From positions 1-34,002 of the forward strand of contig JAGLIS010000010.1 in the NCBI GenBank assembly GCA_023142835.1: a DNA stretch of 34,002 nucleotides, in the 5' to 3' direction. The position numbers and the translations under genes are program-made. Below the pieces are notes generated by a model that saw only the letters and a program-made list of their open reading frames with translations, was not told the DNA's origin and did not search any database. Positions 1 to 8,125 of the stretch are shown here, in pieces (positions within the stretch are counted from its first letter, which is position 1; every line of letters starts with the position of its first letter). The stretch is from Candidatus Pacearchaeota archaeon (GTDB lineage: Archaea; Nanobdellota; Nanobdellia; Pacearchaeales; GW2011-AR1).

Positions 1-36
1 ACACGGAGAGAACATTGTATAAACTTAATTGGTTTC

Positions 37-819
37 TTAATCTTTCCAAGCAGTATCAAATAAATATACCAACGAACTTATGAAAAATGGAGAATTAATC
101 CATACACCATAATCAAAATCTTCGTGAACGTTTGTTGGTTTAATCGTAAAGATAAGCTCAGATCTATCAGAGATAATGAAACGAGAGTTGATTGGTTTAG
201 ACTTAATTGTAACACCTAATTTCTTCGATAACTTATTTGCTTCGTCCTTGTCATCCGAAATCATAACCTTAACATCGACCTTTCGTTTCTTTAATTTCGT
301 AAAAATATCTTTAAACATTTTTTGTTTTGACAAAAGCTCATAAGCTGAAGATGTTAGGTATACCATCTTTTCAGAACTTTCCATAAGTGTCTTCATTTGT
401 AAATAAAGGTTGCTTCGTCCCTTAATTGAGGTAGAAAGTTCATGGTTCTTAGTCGGCTCAAAACCTGTTTTATGAAGCTCTTTTAATTCTTTATATTCTG
501 TAGTATCTTTTAAACCAGATAATGTTTTTACCTTTTCTTCAGAGAGCTTAATAGTGTTATTTTTCAATTTCTCGATAACGATTTCAGGTTTCACCGCGAT
601 ATATTTTACAGGTTTACCTAATTTTTGGATTACAAATCCTTGCTTTTCAAGAGATTCAAAAACATCATAAGTTCGGCTTCTAGGAACTCCAGAGAGTTCT
701 GAAACCTCTCCTGCCGAGGAGATACCCTTTGAAAGCAAAGCTAACCATACTTTTGTTTCATAAATATTCAAATCAAAATAATCTTTGATTTTTGCTATTA
801 ATTCGTTTTTTACTAACAT
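37..819 (-). CDS. TrmB-family transcriptional regulator
   Basis: A 260-residue protein with an N-terminal winged helix-turn-helix (about residues 17-82, with the typical run GVPRSRTYDVFESLEKQGF) followed by a PLD-like C-terminal region (about 130-260) as in TrmB sugar-responsive regulators and related archaeal proteins. TrmB proteins bind promoter DNA and respond to a small ligand through the C-terminal domain; the ligand here cannot be read from sequence. The ATG at 819 lies about 27 bases downstream of a TTTATATA box, so the message is probably leaderless. It is transcribed alone, away from the presenilin-type gene, and no adjacent sugar transporter is visible. Fold assignment is confident, the regulated genes are unknown. 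Confidence 0.82.
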   Translation of the reverse strand: MLVKNELIAKIKDYFDLNIYETKVWLALLSKGISSAGEVSELSGVPRSRTYDVFESLEKQGFVIQKLGKPVKYIAVKPEIVIEKLKNNTIKLSEEKVKTLSGLKDTTEYKELKELHKTGFEPTKNHELSTSIKGRSNLYLQMKTLMESSEKMVYLTSSAYELLSKQKMFKDIFTKLKKRKVDVKVMISDDKDEANKLSKKLGVTIKSKPINSRFIISDRSELIFTIKPTNVHEDFDYGVWINSPFFISSLVYLFDTAWKD

Positions 820-841
820 GTTGTTACTAGGAAATAGGGCC

Positions 842-849
842 TATATAAA
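842..849 (-). promoter_or_regulatory. TATA box for the TrmB-family gene
   Basis: TTTATATA on the minus strand, centred about 27 bases before the ATG at 819; the spacing implies a leaderless transcript. Confidence 0.6.
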
Positions 850-939
850 GGTTTTGATTGTGTTGTGTTTGTTCAGGGGTGACAGAATAGAAAGTAATTA
901 AAAAATTAATTTGACTTATTTCATTTATAATTAATAATT

Positions 940-1062
940 AAATTATCCGTCATGCCATCTCGCTACGCTCCCGGCACAAGAACCTACTTCGCAGGCATTG
1001 TGCGCATAAAGATTAAACTTTTTTGAAAATATCTAAACTCAACCGAGGTCCTCGCCAGAAGC
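940..1062. other. gene-free GC-richer intergenic islet with short hairpins
   Basis: No ORF of note. The stretch is much richer in G+C than its flanks and holds nested short inverted repeats: TGCC...GGCA around 953-976 and CACAA...TTGTG, which encloses CCT...AGG. Similar islets occur at about 11.85-12.0, 22.5 and 25.8 kb. It may be a decayed repeat element or structured RNA. Confidence 0.35.
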
Positions 1063-1067
1063 GATAA

Positions 1068-2045
1068 TTAAATTAATAAATTAAAACGTATTATCAACCA
1101 AGTAATTAACATTGCTAAGAAAATTCCAGAGACAATAAAAGGCATTGCTGGATAGAATTTCTTTTTATTTGAAAAAATTAATAATAAACTTAAACCTAAT
1201 AATGCTCCGAAGATTATTCCTATTGCTGACCAAAGACCCCAAGTTTTCATTACAATTCCAGCTGTAATTAAAGGGAAAATAATATCTCCTCCACCAAGAA
1301 TTGCAACATTTATTTTTATTGATTTTTTGTTTGCTTCTTTTTTAGAGGTTATCTTTTCTTTTATTTGTTGCCTAATTTTTTTAATTTTTTGTCTTTGTTT
1401 TTTTGAAGCATATGGAACATAAAATCCTCCGAAAATTTTTAATTCATTCATTTGGAATTTTGCCATTTTTTGCATTATCTTAGATTTCCAGACTGCCCAC
1501 ATATCATAAACTGAGATTAGAATTAAAAGAATAATTATTGAAGTTAAATTTAGAAGAGGAACAAATACTGCTGCTATTCCAGGATAGATTAATAATTCTG
1601 AAAAATTATGTATTAAGAAATTTCGTCCATATATTTTCCAAATTGCTAATGGTACTGCAAAAACTAGTGCTATTAAAGAAGCGTATTTTATCACTGGTAA
1701 AAAAGATGTAAAAGAAATTCCTAGTGCAAGAATTGTTACGAGAAAAAACCAAGTTTTCAAAACAAATTTTGCTTTGAATCTAGTAAGCATAAATAAAATT
1801 GCAATTGCAATTGCAAAAGATATTAAAATTGAGGTTAGATTTGTTTTGTAATCTTTTTCTTCATCTATTTCAGGAATTTCCATACCATAAGGTAAATTTT
1901 TTGTTGCATTAATTTTTGTAATTTCTCCATCAACGAATTTTTGTGTTGCATATTGATTAATAACATAAAGTCCAATAAATTGTGTTAATAAAAACATAGT
2001 AAGAATTATAATAGTTATTTTTGCGTTGTGTTTCAATTTAATCAC
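1068..2045 (-). CDS. presenilin/signal-peptide-peptidase homologue (intramembrane aspartyl protease)
   Basis: A 325-residue polytopic membrane protein with the full catalytic signature of the presenilin/SPP superfamily: YD at residues 180-181 in one transmembrane helix, GGGD at 251-254 (the GxGD motif, catalytic Asp254) in a later helix, and PAMPF at 299-303 in the place of the PAL motif. About nine hydrophobic segments are visible, with a long lysine-rich loop (about 185-245) between the two catalytic helices, as in archaeal presenilin homologues. It should cut transmembrane segments such as signal-peptide remnants. The start is a GTG at 2045, overlapping AGGTG, and lies about 28 bases from an ATTTAAAAA box; the next internal ATG would remove the first helix. 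Divergent from the pyrophosphatase gene. Confidence 0.85.
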   Translation of the reverse strand: MIKLKHNAKITIIILTMFLLTQFIGLYVINQYATQKFVDGEITKINATKNLPYGMEIPEIDEEKDYKTNLTSILISFAIAIAILFMLTRFKAKFVLKTWFFLVTILALGISFTSFLPVIKYASLIALVFAVPLAIWKIYGRNFLIHNFSELLIYPGIAAVFVPLLNLTSIIILLILISVYDMWAVWKSKIMQKMAKFQMNELKIFGGFYVPYASKKQRQKIKKIRQQIKEKITSKKEANKKSIKINVAILGGGDIIFPLITAGIVMKTWGLWSAIGIIFGALLGLSLLLIFSNKKKFYPAMPFIVSGIFLAMLITWLIIRFNLLI

Positions 2046-2068
2046 CTATTTTATAGAAAACTTTGAGA

Positions 2069-2077
2069 TTTTTAAAT
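2069..2077 (-). promoter_or_regulatory. TATA box for the presenilin-type gene
   Basis: ATTTAAAAA on the minus strand, about 28 bases before the GTG start at 2045. Confidence 0.5.
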
Positions 2078-2099
2078 GTGTGTTACAGAAGAATAATTC

Positions 2100-2107
2100 T
2101 TATAAAT
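2100..2107 (+). promoter_or_regulatory. TATA box for the pyrophosphatase gene
   Basis: TTATAAAT centred about 25 bases before the ATG at 2128. It argues against the longer upstream reading frame that begins at 2026. Confidence 0.6.
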
Positions 2108-2127
2108 TCAGAAGAAATTATTTACTT

Positions 2128-2667
2128 ATGGAAGAAATATATTTTGTTTCTGGAAACAAAAATAAATATGAAGAAATTCAAAAAATTATAAATATCAATT
2201 TAGGTCACTTTGAGATTAATCTTGAAGAAATTCAATCTAAAGATATTTATGAAATTGTAAGAGAAAAGGCAAAATTTGCATATAATATTTTAAAAAAACC
2301 AGTGATTGTTGAAGATGTTGGTTTTTATTTGGAATGTTTAAATCAATTTCCAGGACCTTTGATAAAATTTTTGATTGGTTCTATTGGACCAGAAGGCATT
2401 TCTAATTTAGTTAAAAATTATAAAGAAAAAGCTTGTGTTGTTCGTTGTGTTTTATGTTTTTTTGATGGTAAAAAATTTAATTTTTTTACAGGAGATGTTA
2501 ATGGAAAAATTGTTAAACCGATTGGAAGAAAAGGTTTTGGATTTGATCCAATATTTAAACCAAAAGGAAACAAAAAAACATTTGCACAGATGACAAAGGC
2601 ACAGAAAAATAAAATATCACATAGATCTATTGCTTGGAATAAGTTTGGGGAATTTTTGGGGAAATAA
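2128..2667 (+). CDS. rdgB: XTP/dITP pyrophosphatase (HAM1/RdgB family)
   Basis: A 179-residue protein that should hydrolyse XTP, ITP and dITP to monophosphates plus pyrophosphate, keeping deaminated purines out of nucleic acids. Family motifs are in place: SGNKNKY (8-14, phosphate-binding), ED (62-63, metal ligands), FPGP (74-77), GFGFDP (136-141) and SHR (164-166). Length fits the family. An in-frame extension reaches back to 2026, but its residues do not match the family and the TATA box sits inside it, so the ATG at 2128 is preferred. The stop codon directly abuts the stop codon of the convergent aCPSF1 gene with no spacer. Confidence 0.92.
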   Translation: MEEIYFVSGNKNKYEEIQKIININLGHFEINLEEIQSKDIYEIVREKAKFAYNILKKPVIVEDVGFYLECLNQFPGPLIKFLIGSIGPEGISNLVKNYKEKACVVRCVLCFFDGKKFNFFTGDVNGKIVKPIGRKGFGFDPIFKPKGNKKTFAQMTKAQKNKISHRSIAWNKFGEFLGK

Positions 2668-4557
2668 TTATCGCAACCTTAAAGTCTCTAATCCTCTGGG
2701 AACATTTGTTTCAACTCTATTTGCTTTGTATAACGAAGAAGCTAAATCTAGACATTTTGAAATTTCCCCGTGATTTACAATTATTCTTTTTGGTTTTGGA
2801 TTCATATTTCTTATATAATTCATTAATTCATTTCTTCCAGAATGAGGTGAAAGTCCGTTTATAAGTTCTACTTTCATATTAACATTTATTGTTTTCATTG
2901 AACCGTTATCTTCTATTTTTACCATTTTTGCTCCTTCTTGTAATTGTCTACCTACTGAACCTGGACCTTGATAACATGAAAGAATTAATAAATTATTTTC
3001 ATTTTCAGCAAAATTTTTCAAATATTCTACCGATGCACCACCTACAAGCATACCTGAGGTTGCAATTACAATGCAAGGTCCCCCTTCAATAACTTCTTTT
3101 CTTTCGTGTTGTGAACCAACTCTTTTGAAAACATCTGAAATAAACGGATTATTATCTTGAAAAATTTGATTTCTCACACTTGCAGATAAGAAATCTGGAT
3201 AAGCTGTATGAATCGCATTAATATCCCAAATCATCCCATCAATATAAATCGGGACTTTCGAAATTCTTCCAGTTTTCATTGCATCTTCAAGGATAAGCAT
3301 CTTTTCCTGAGCATGACCTGTTCCCAATTCCGGAAGCAAAACCTTGCCCCCACTAGATATAACCTCATTTACAAAATTAATTAATTCGTCTTCAGATTCT
3401 TTTCGTGGAGGATAATTGCAATCCTTCCCCCCATAAGTCGATTCTAATTGAAGAGTTTCGATTCTAGGAAAATACGACGTCGCCGCTTCAAGTGAACGAG
3501 ACTTCCCGAATTTAATATCTCCAGAGTAAACATAGTTATGTAATCCATTCCCAATGTTGAAATGAATCATCGCTGAGCCAAGAGTATGACCTGCATTATA
3601 CAATGTAATTCTTACATCGGGCGTGATGTCAGTCACTTCACAATAGTTCAATGAGATAGAATGTTTAACCATATTCCGAATGTCAGTAGACTTGAATAAC
3701 GGAGCCACAGCCTGTTTATATGCAACGCCGATAAAATCTAAAGCCATCAATGCAGAGATGTCCCTCGTAGGTGCCGTCATGTAGACAGGTCCTTTATATC
3801 CCATCCTATACAAATAAGGAACCAGCCCCGAATGGTCAAGATGCGCATGCGATACAATAACGGCATCAATTATTGATAAATCAAATTCAGGAACTTCAAG
3901 ATAAGGATATTTATTTTTGTCACTTGAAGATACATCCACTCCACAATCGATTAAGATTTTTGATATGGGTGTTTGCAAAAGAAAACAACTTCTTCCTACT
4001 TGTCGCCCACCACCGAGCGCAGTAATCCTTACCCATTCTTCAATTTTTTCAGGGTTCCATCCTTGATAGATTTTCTCTCCGATATTATTTAGGAATTTCT
4101 TTCGGTATGAATTGTCTTGATAAAGGACCTCACGTATCTTGTCAGTAATCTTGGATTGGATTGCAGCGGAACGTTGAACTTGGGGTGTCCACATAGTCGC
4201 ATGTTTTATTTCTTTCAGAAGAAAACCTCCTTTCCCAATTGCTAAACCAGGTCTTTTTGTCTCAAGAATTAATGTGCTTCTCTGAGGGTCAAAAATTATT
4301 TGTGTGAGTTCGGACTCTTTCGGAATAATTTCCCTAACTTTCTTCTCTGTTTCATCTTGGGACAAAAGGAGCGATTTATCTGCTCGAAGTTCTATCCTTT
4401 TCTTAATTGTATTTACGACATCTTTTATCGCCGCGTCACCGTTTTTGAAAAACGCACTGTCTGTAGTATAAACTATAATATTCGCTCCTTCAAATATTGT
4501 TGAACTGACTACACCCCGCGGTAGCTCAGATTCTATTGTTTTTAAGATATCTGCCAT
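2668..4557 (-). CDS. aCPSF1/FttA, KH-domain beta-CASP ribonuclease and transcription terminator
   Basis: A 629-residue protein matching the archaeal factor that cleaves nascent RNA at U-rich sites and terminates transcription. Order: two N-terminal KH-like domains (about 1-145, with GKGGFLLKEI at 108-117), a metallo-beta-lactamase core and a beta-CASP insertion. Active-site motifs are intact: D204, HAHLDH at 237-242, H324 in NAGHTLGSAM, D347 in SGDIKFGKS, E372 in LESTYG, then ATSGM and a C-terminal VNHGE. Length matches the family (about 630-640). It lies 94 bases downstream of the proteasome beta gene on the same strand, a pairing known from other archaea. No clear TATA box precedes it, so readthrough from psmB is likely. 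A 9-bp hairpin with U-runs lies just before the ATG. Confidence 0.93.
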   Translation of the reverse strand: MADILKTIESELPRGVVSSTIFEGANIIVYTTDSAFFKNGDAAIKDVVNTIKKRIELRADKSLLLSQDETEKKVREIIPKESELTQIIFDPQRSTLILETKRPGLAIGKGGFLLKEIKHATMWTPQVQRSAAIQSKITDKIREVLYQDNSYRKKFLNNIGEKIYQGWNPEKIEEWVRITALGGGRQVGRSCFLLQTPISKILIDCGVDVSSSDKNKYPYLEVPEFDLSIIDAVIVSHAHLDHSGLVPYLYRMGYKGPVYMTAPTRDISALMALDFIGVAYKQAVAPLFKSTDIRNMVKHSISLNYCEVTDITPDVRITLYNAGHTLGSAMIHFNIGNGLHNYVYSGDIKFGKSRSLEAATSYFPRIETLQLESTYGGKDCNYPPRKESEDELINFVNEVISSGGKVLLPELGTGHAQEKMLILEDAMKTGRISKVPIYIDGMIWDINAIHTAYPDFLSASVRNQIFQDNNPFISDVFKRVGSQHERKEVIEGGPCIVIATSGMLVGGASVEYLKNFAENENNLLILSCYQGPGSVGRQLQEGAKMVKIEDNGSMKTINVNMKVELINGLSPHSGRNELMNYIRNMNPKPKRIIVNHGEISKCLDLASSLYKANRVETNVPRGLETLRLR

Positions 4558-4563
4558 GGTTTC

Positions 4564-4584
4564 TTTCTTTTTAGAAAAAAGAAA
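4564..4584 (-). promoter_or_regulatory. U-rich hairpin in the aCPSF1 leader
   Basis: Perfect 9-bp arms (4564-4572 and 4576-4584) around a 3-base loop. In the message sense it reads U-rich then A-rich and ends a few bases before the aCPSF1 start. aCPSF1 itself acts at U-rich RNA, so an autoregulatory role is possible but not shown. Confidence 0.35.
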
Positions 4585-4651
4585 TTTCCCGCAAGTAGAA
4601 AAACTTAGTTTCCAAAACTGCGTTTAGATCTTTTTTCATTTTATATGATAA

Positions 4652-5317
4652 TTATTTACGTTCTCGATAAACACTCTCTACTCTTTGTTTTGAAACGTGT
4701 TTAATCCCCTCTTTTGTAATTGTGAACACATCAATCCCACACCCCGACGCAGTATCTCGCTCAGAGGACGCCCTTATAGCTTCTGTTGCTAATTCCACCC
4801 CTTCTTCCATAGTTAAATCTTTTCGATAGGATTTTTCCAAAAGCCCCAATATATACGGCATCCCTGAAGAAAAATTCGCATCAAAATCTTCAACTTTCAT
4901 AACACTTCCCGCAGGTTCAATAGAATAAAGTTCCGTAGAACCATCTTCATTTACTCCTCCGACCATCAATCCTGCGATAAATTGAATCATTGTTGGTTGT
5001 CTGATGTTTCTATAATTAATTGCCGCGATTAAATTTGCAGCTTCCTTAACTGTAGGTCTTTTTCTCTCCTTTAATTCCTTCATTCTTAACTGTGCCTTTA
5101 CTATTCTTTGTAACATATCAATATCTGAAGCTACACCAGTTCCGGATGTAATTAGGTATTCATTAATTGAGATAATCTTATCAGTATTTTTATTCATAAC
5201 AATACTACCTCCAACTGTAGCCTTCCTATCCCCTGCCATAACAACACCATCTTTACAGATAATTCCAACTAAACTAGTACCGCTTGACAAGATATTTTTC
5301 TTTAAATTTTCATCCAT
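4652..5317 (-). CDS. psmB: 20S proteasome beta subunit
   Basis: A 221-residue N-terminal nucleophile hydrolase of the archaeal 20S proteasome. A 13-residue propeptide ends in SSG, exposing Thr14 as the catalytic nucleophile (mature Thr1). Partner residues are Asp30 in AGDRKAT and Lys47 near KIISI. The later SGMPYILGLLE and SERDTASG blocks are family-typical, the latter holding the conserved Asp and Ser that complete the active site. It acts in the cytosol in the chamber formed with alpha subunits, which are not in this window. It precedes aCPSF1 on the same strand. The start lies in a short AT-rich leader; a TTTTTAAAC box is about 50 bases upstream. Confidence 0.93.
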   Translation of the reverse strand: MDENLKKNILSSGTSLVGIICKDGVVMAGDRKATVGGSIVMNKNTDKIISINEYLITSGTGVASDIDMLQRIVKAQLRMKELKERKRPTVKEAANLIAAINYRNIRQPTMIQFIAGLMVGGVNEDGSTELYSIEPAGSVMKVEDFDANFSSGMPYILGLLEKSYRKDLTMEEGVELATEAIRASSERDTASGCGIDVFTITKEGIKHVSKQRVESVYRERK

Positions 5318-5378
5318 TTTAGAATCTAATAAATTTAGAACTTATGATAGTTGTTAGAATAGACTGTTTAAAAAGTTT

Positions 5379-5387
5379 TTGGTGGGG
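5379..5387. repeat. left copy of 9-bp direct repeat (target-site duplication)
   Basis: TTGGTGGGG, repeated exactly at 9766-9774 in the same orientation. It lies immediately outside the left terminal inverted repeat, which is the expected position of a target duplication. Confidence 0.7.
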
Positions 5388-5398
5388 GAGAGTGTTAA
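5388..5398. repeat. left terminal inverted repeat
   Basis: GAGAGTGTTAA; 10 of 11 bases match the reverse complement of the right end. It stops one base short of the transposase stop codon. Confidence 0.7.
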
Positions 5399-6661
5399 CT
5401 ATTCGTGGCTTATCATGATTTTCTGCTCTTCTGTTAATTGCGTGGCTTTTTCCTCCATTTTAGTTATTTGAATATTATTTATACTATTCATTAACATAGT
5501 ATTCCATCTGTTTCCTTGAACTCCAACACCACATTTATCAGCAGGAGTTGTTTTATTCTTAACATCTTTTCTAATGAAATTATGAAAAACCTTAAATCCG
5601 TCTTGATATGTTTGGGTTTCTGTAACTCCTTGTCTTACTTTGTGAAATTCTTTTTGTTGTGAGTGATGGCTCTCTATTGCGTTATTATTAACCTCTTTTC
5701 TTCTGCCTATTATTGAAGTAAATTTAACTTTTCTTTCATTTCCCCAATTTCTAAAAGTTTTTCTACATCCATCTTGATAACCTTTGTAACCATCTACTAT
5801 AATTTGAAAAGGGATTTTTCCGTTTTGTTTCCATGCTTCCGTAAAAACCTTTTGGGCGTCTTTTGATTTTCTACTTCTACCAGAATTAATCGAAGCAAGA
5901 AGAAACTTAGTTTTATTATCCATAACATTCCAAACATAATCAAAATTAGTGTTTGGTGCTTTCTTATCTTTTCCTCGTTTTGTTAAAATTAAAGTTTCGT
6001 CTGCATTCCAAACCCCTTTAATATTTGGCTGAATTGTTTTTGAGTATTTTTCCATAACTTTACTAAACTTTAATACCCAGTTTCTAATAGTAACATGAGA
6101 AATTTTTAAATTATAAAATTGTTTGAATTGGTCGGAAATATCTCGGTAACTCAAACCCTTATAATAACAATCCATAGCAAGACAAACCATTTTCTCGTTT
6201 CCTTTAATGTTTTTAATTGGCTCTAAAACAAATCTTTTCTTACATTCTTTACAGCAATAAATTTGTTTTTCTTTTAGTTGTGTTTTTCTTACTCCTCTCT
6301 TAATTATATTTTCAGAAGAACAATGAGGGCATAAATCTTTTTTTGGTTCTTGAATAATAAACTCTAATTCTTCTTCAACTTCGGGCTTAACTTCGTATTT
6401 GGATTTAATTTTTTGAAATAAAATAATTGCTTTAATGTGTTTACAATAAAGTCCTTTTCCTCTACACCTTTTTATGAAGTCGGGGCAAGAGCAAGAATAA
6501 CTATCTAAATGTGTAATTTCATATTTTTTATTGCTATCAAATTGAGATGGGACTATGTAGGTATTCTCGTCTAAAACTTCGGGGTTGCCTCGTTTTAATA
6601 TTTGTCTTGCTTTTTCTTCTCTTGATTGAGAAAATTGTTTTATTGTTTGTTTTGTTTCCAT
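5399..6661 (-). CDS. DDE transposase with SWIM and zinc-ribbon domains
   Basis: A 420-residue, apparently intact transposase. Domains: a SWIM zinc finger (C57-x-C59 ... C73-x-H75), a C4 zinc ribbon (C111, C114, C137, C140), a helix-turn-helix region (about 165-200, SYRDISDQF... HVTIRNWVLKF), then an RNase H-like DDE core with D221 (NADET), D290 (IIVDGYKGY) and E330 (NNNAIESHH), so the last two acidic residues are 39 apart. The catalytic core resembles IS6/IS1-type transposases; the N-terminal SWIM domain is less usual. The start ATG lies just past a perfect 10-bp palindrome and about 30 bases from a TTTATAAA box, suggesting repression of its own synthesis. It is divergent from the cargo operon. 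Confidence 0.88.
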   Translation of the reverse strand: METKQTIKQFSQSREEKARQILKRGNPEVLDENTYIVPSQFDSNKKYEITHLDSYSCSCPDFIKRCRGKGLYCKHIKAIILFQKIKSKYEVKPEVEEELEFIIQEPKKDLCPHCSSENIIKRGVRKTQLKEKQIYCCKECKKRFVLEPIKNIKGNEKMVCLAMDCYYKGLSYRDISDQFKQFYNLKISHVTIRNWVLKFSKVMEKYSKTIQPNIKGVWNADETLILTKRGKDKKAPNTNFDYVWNVMDNKTKFLLASINSGRSRKSKDAQKVFTEAWKQNGKIPFQIIVDGYKGYQDGCRKTFRNWGNERKVKFTSIIGRRKEVNNNAIESHHSQQKEFHKVRQGVTETQTYQDGFKVFHNFIRKDVKNKTTPADKCGVGVQGNRWNTMLMNSINNIQITKMEEKATQLTEEQKIMISHE

Positions 6662-6663
6662 CT

Positions 6664-6684
6664 TATATACCTATTAGGTATATA
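6664..6684. promoter_or_regulatory. operator-like palindrome at the transposase promoter
   Basis: TATATACCTA, one spacer base, TAGGTATATA: a perfect inverted repeat of 10-bp arms. It fills the space between the transposase TATA box (6688-6695) and its ATG (6661), where a bound repressor would block the transcription start. A related word, TAGGTATAC, recurs at 6721-6729. Confidence 0.55.
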
Positions 6685-6687
6685 CCC

Positions 6688-6695
6688 TTTATAAA
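6688..6695 (-). promoter_or_regulatory. TATA box for the transposase gene
   Basis: TTTATAAA, itself palindromic, within CTTTATAAAG; about 30 bases before the ATG at 6661. Confidence 0.55.
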
Positions 6696-6710
6696 GATTA
6701 TTGTGATGTA

Positions 6711-6729
6711 GTATACTCTTTAGGTATAC
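6711..6729. promoter_or_regulatory. second operator-like inverted repeat
   Basis: GTATAC at 6711-6716 and 6724-6729, separated by 7 bases; the right half shares TAGGTATA with the palindrome at 6664-6684. It lies between the divergent transposase and cargo promoters. Confidence 0.35.
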
Positions 6730-6776
6730 ATAACTATTATAATGTGTTTAGTCTTATATGTTATAATAAACATATA

Positions 6777-6784
6777 TTTATAAG
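6777..6784 (+). promoter_or_regulatory. TATA box for the cargo operon
   Basis: TTTATAAG centred about 25 bases before the ATG at 6806, giving a leaderless start for the zinc-ribbon gene and the genes coupled to it. Confidence 0.55.
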
Positions 6785-6805
6785 CACATAAGAGTATTAA
6801 TAAGC

Positions 6806-7030
6806 ATGGAAGACCGTGTTATTAGTATGAAAAAAGAGGGCTTTGGTGTGAACGTTCTTATTTTGGGTCATCGTTGTCATCGTTGTAAACACGCTTGGGT
6901 TCCACGAGATATAAGTGAAATTCCAGAAATATGTCCTAAATGTAAAAGCCCCTACTGGAAGAAGCCTAAGACAAGATTTACTAAGAAAGAATTAAAGAAG
7001 ATGAATAAGAAAAAGGAGAGTAAAAAATAA
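6806..7030 (+). CDS. small zinc-ribbon protein heading the cargo operon
   Basis: A 74-residue basic protein with one zinc ribbon, CHRCKHAWVPR (from residue 24) and CPKCKSPYW (from about 43), and a lysine-rich tail. Ribbons of this type (CxxC...VPR...P..CPKCKSPYW) are common in small archaeal DNA- or RNA-binding proteins. Its stop overlaps the methyltransferase start as TAATG, so the two are translationally coupled. That coupling and its place at the operon head suggest a regulator or specificity partner for the methyltransferase/nuclease pair, possibly the ligand of the nearby palindromes; this is inference only. Confidence 0.72.
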   Translation: MEDRVISMKKEGFGVNVLILGHRCHRCKHAWVPRDISEIPEICPKCKSPYWKKPKTRFTKKELKKMNKKKESKK

Positions 7031-8115
7031 TGGCAAATGCTAATTTAACAAAGGCAAAAAATGCCAAGAATGATGAATTCTATACACAGTATCATGATAT
7101 TGAAAGAGAAATGAATGCTTATCTAGAATATAATTCAAATGTATTCAAAGACAAAGTAATACTCTGTCCTTGTGATGACCCTGAATGGAGTAATTTTACA
7201 AAATATTTTGCACAAAATTTTGAGAAACTTAAATTAAAAAAATTAATTTCTACAAGTTATGCTTTTACAAGTAAAGGAATTAAGGGTGAGTATAAAGTAA
7301 CCATATTTGAAAGAAAAAATCCAAAATTTGATAAAAAGAAAGTTGAGATTAAAGGGAAAAATTTTATTCTTGCAAAAGATAAAAACGGAGATAATAAAAT
7401 AGATATAGCTGATTTAGATTATAAATATCTGGAAGGAGATGGAGACTTTAGAAGTAACGAAGTAACTAAATTAAGGGATGAGGCAGATGTGATAATTACG
7501 AATCCGCCATTTAGTTTGTTTAGGGAATTTTTGGTTTGGATAACAGAGGCAAATAAAAAATTTCTGCTAATTGGAAATAAAAATTGTGTTACTTATAAGG
7601 AAGTGTTTCCTCTAATAAAAGATAATAAATTGTGGTCGGGAAAAACAGAATGGAGTGGTGGGCTATGGTTTGAAACAAAAAATCCTGATGATGTAGATAA
7701 AATTATTAATGGCATCAATATGAAGAACGTGCCTTCGGTTTGGTTTACCAATCTTGACCACGGTCGCCGTCATCAAGAATTACCTTTAATGACTATGAAC
7801 GATAATCTGAAATACTCTAAGCATAAAGAAATAAGGGGTAAAAAATCCTATGACAAATATAAGAACTACGATGCTATAGAAGTTTCTTTTACAGATGCTA
7901 TTCCTAGAGACTATAAAGGTGCGATGGGTGTTCCTGTTAGCTTTTTAGACAAATATAATCCAGAACAGTTTGAGATTATCGGAATGGCGGAAGATAACGG
8001 CAAAGGTTTTTCAGGAGGAATTTGGGATGGTAAAAATCCTCATTGTATTATAGATGGGAAAAGTAAATTTAAGCGAATTTTTATCAAACACAAAGAAATA
8101 AAAAACAAAAATTAG
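7030..8115 (+). CDS. EcoRI-family adenine-specific DNA methyltransferase
   Basis: A 361-residue protein resembling the EcoRI-methylase family. The N-terminus [13 protein letters not shown] (8-20) followed by [12 protein letters not shown] (45-56) is characteristic, and the catalytic motif IV is NPPF at 158-161, expected for N6-adenine methylation using S-adenosylmethionine. A WFTN...HGRRH block follows. It is coupled to the preceding zinc-ribbon gene (TAATG) and ends 10 bases before the DUF262-HNH gene, so the three form one operon. Length is close to the family's usual size and no key motif is missing. The target sequence cannot be told. The partner gene suggests self-protection in a restriction-type system. 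Confidence 0.85.
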   Translation: MANANLTKAKNAKNDEFYTQYHDIEREMNAYLEYNSNVFKDKVILCPCDDPEWSNFTKYFAQNFEKLKLKKLISTSYAFTSKGIKGEYKVTIFERKNPKFDKKKVEIKGKNFILAKDKNGDNKIDIADLDYKYLEGDGDFRSNEVTKLRDEADVIITNPPFSLFREFLVWITEANKKFLLIGNKNCVTYKEVFPLIKDNKLWSGKTEWSGGLWFETKNPDDVDKIINGINMKNVPSVWFTNLDHGRRHQELPLMTMNDNLKYSKHKEIRGKKSYDKYKNYDAIEVSFTDAIPRDYKGAMGVPVSFLDKYNPEQFEIIGMAEDNGKGFSGGIWDGKNPHCIIDGKSKFKRIFIKHKEIKNKN

Positions 8116-8125
8116 TATAAATAAT

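Noticed and set aside
2026-2127. N-terminal extension of the pyrophosphatase
   Set aside because: The extension overlaps the divergent promoter and does not resemble the family; the TATA box fixes the start at 2128.
5399-6800. A simple insertion sequence limited to the transposase
   Set aside because: No partner for the left terminal repeat was found upstream of the transposase; the only match, with flanking duplication, is at 9755-9765.
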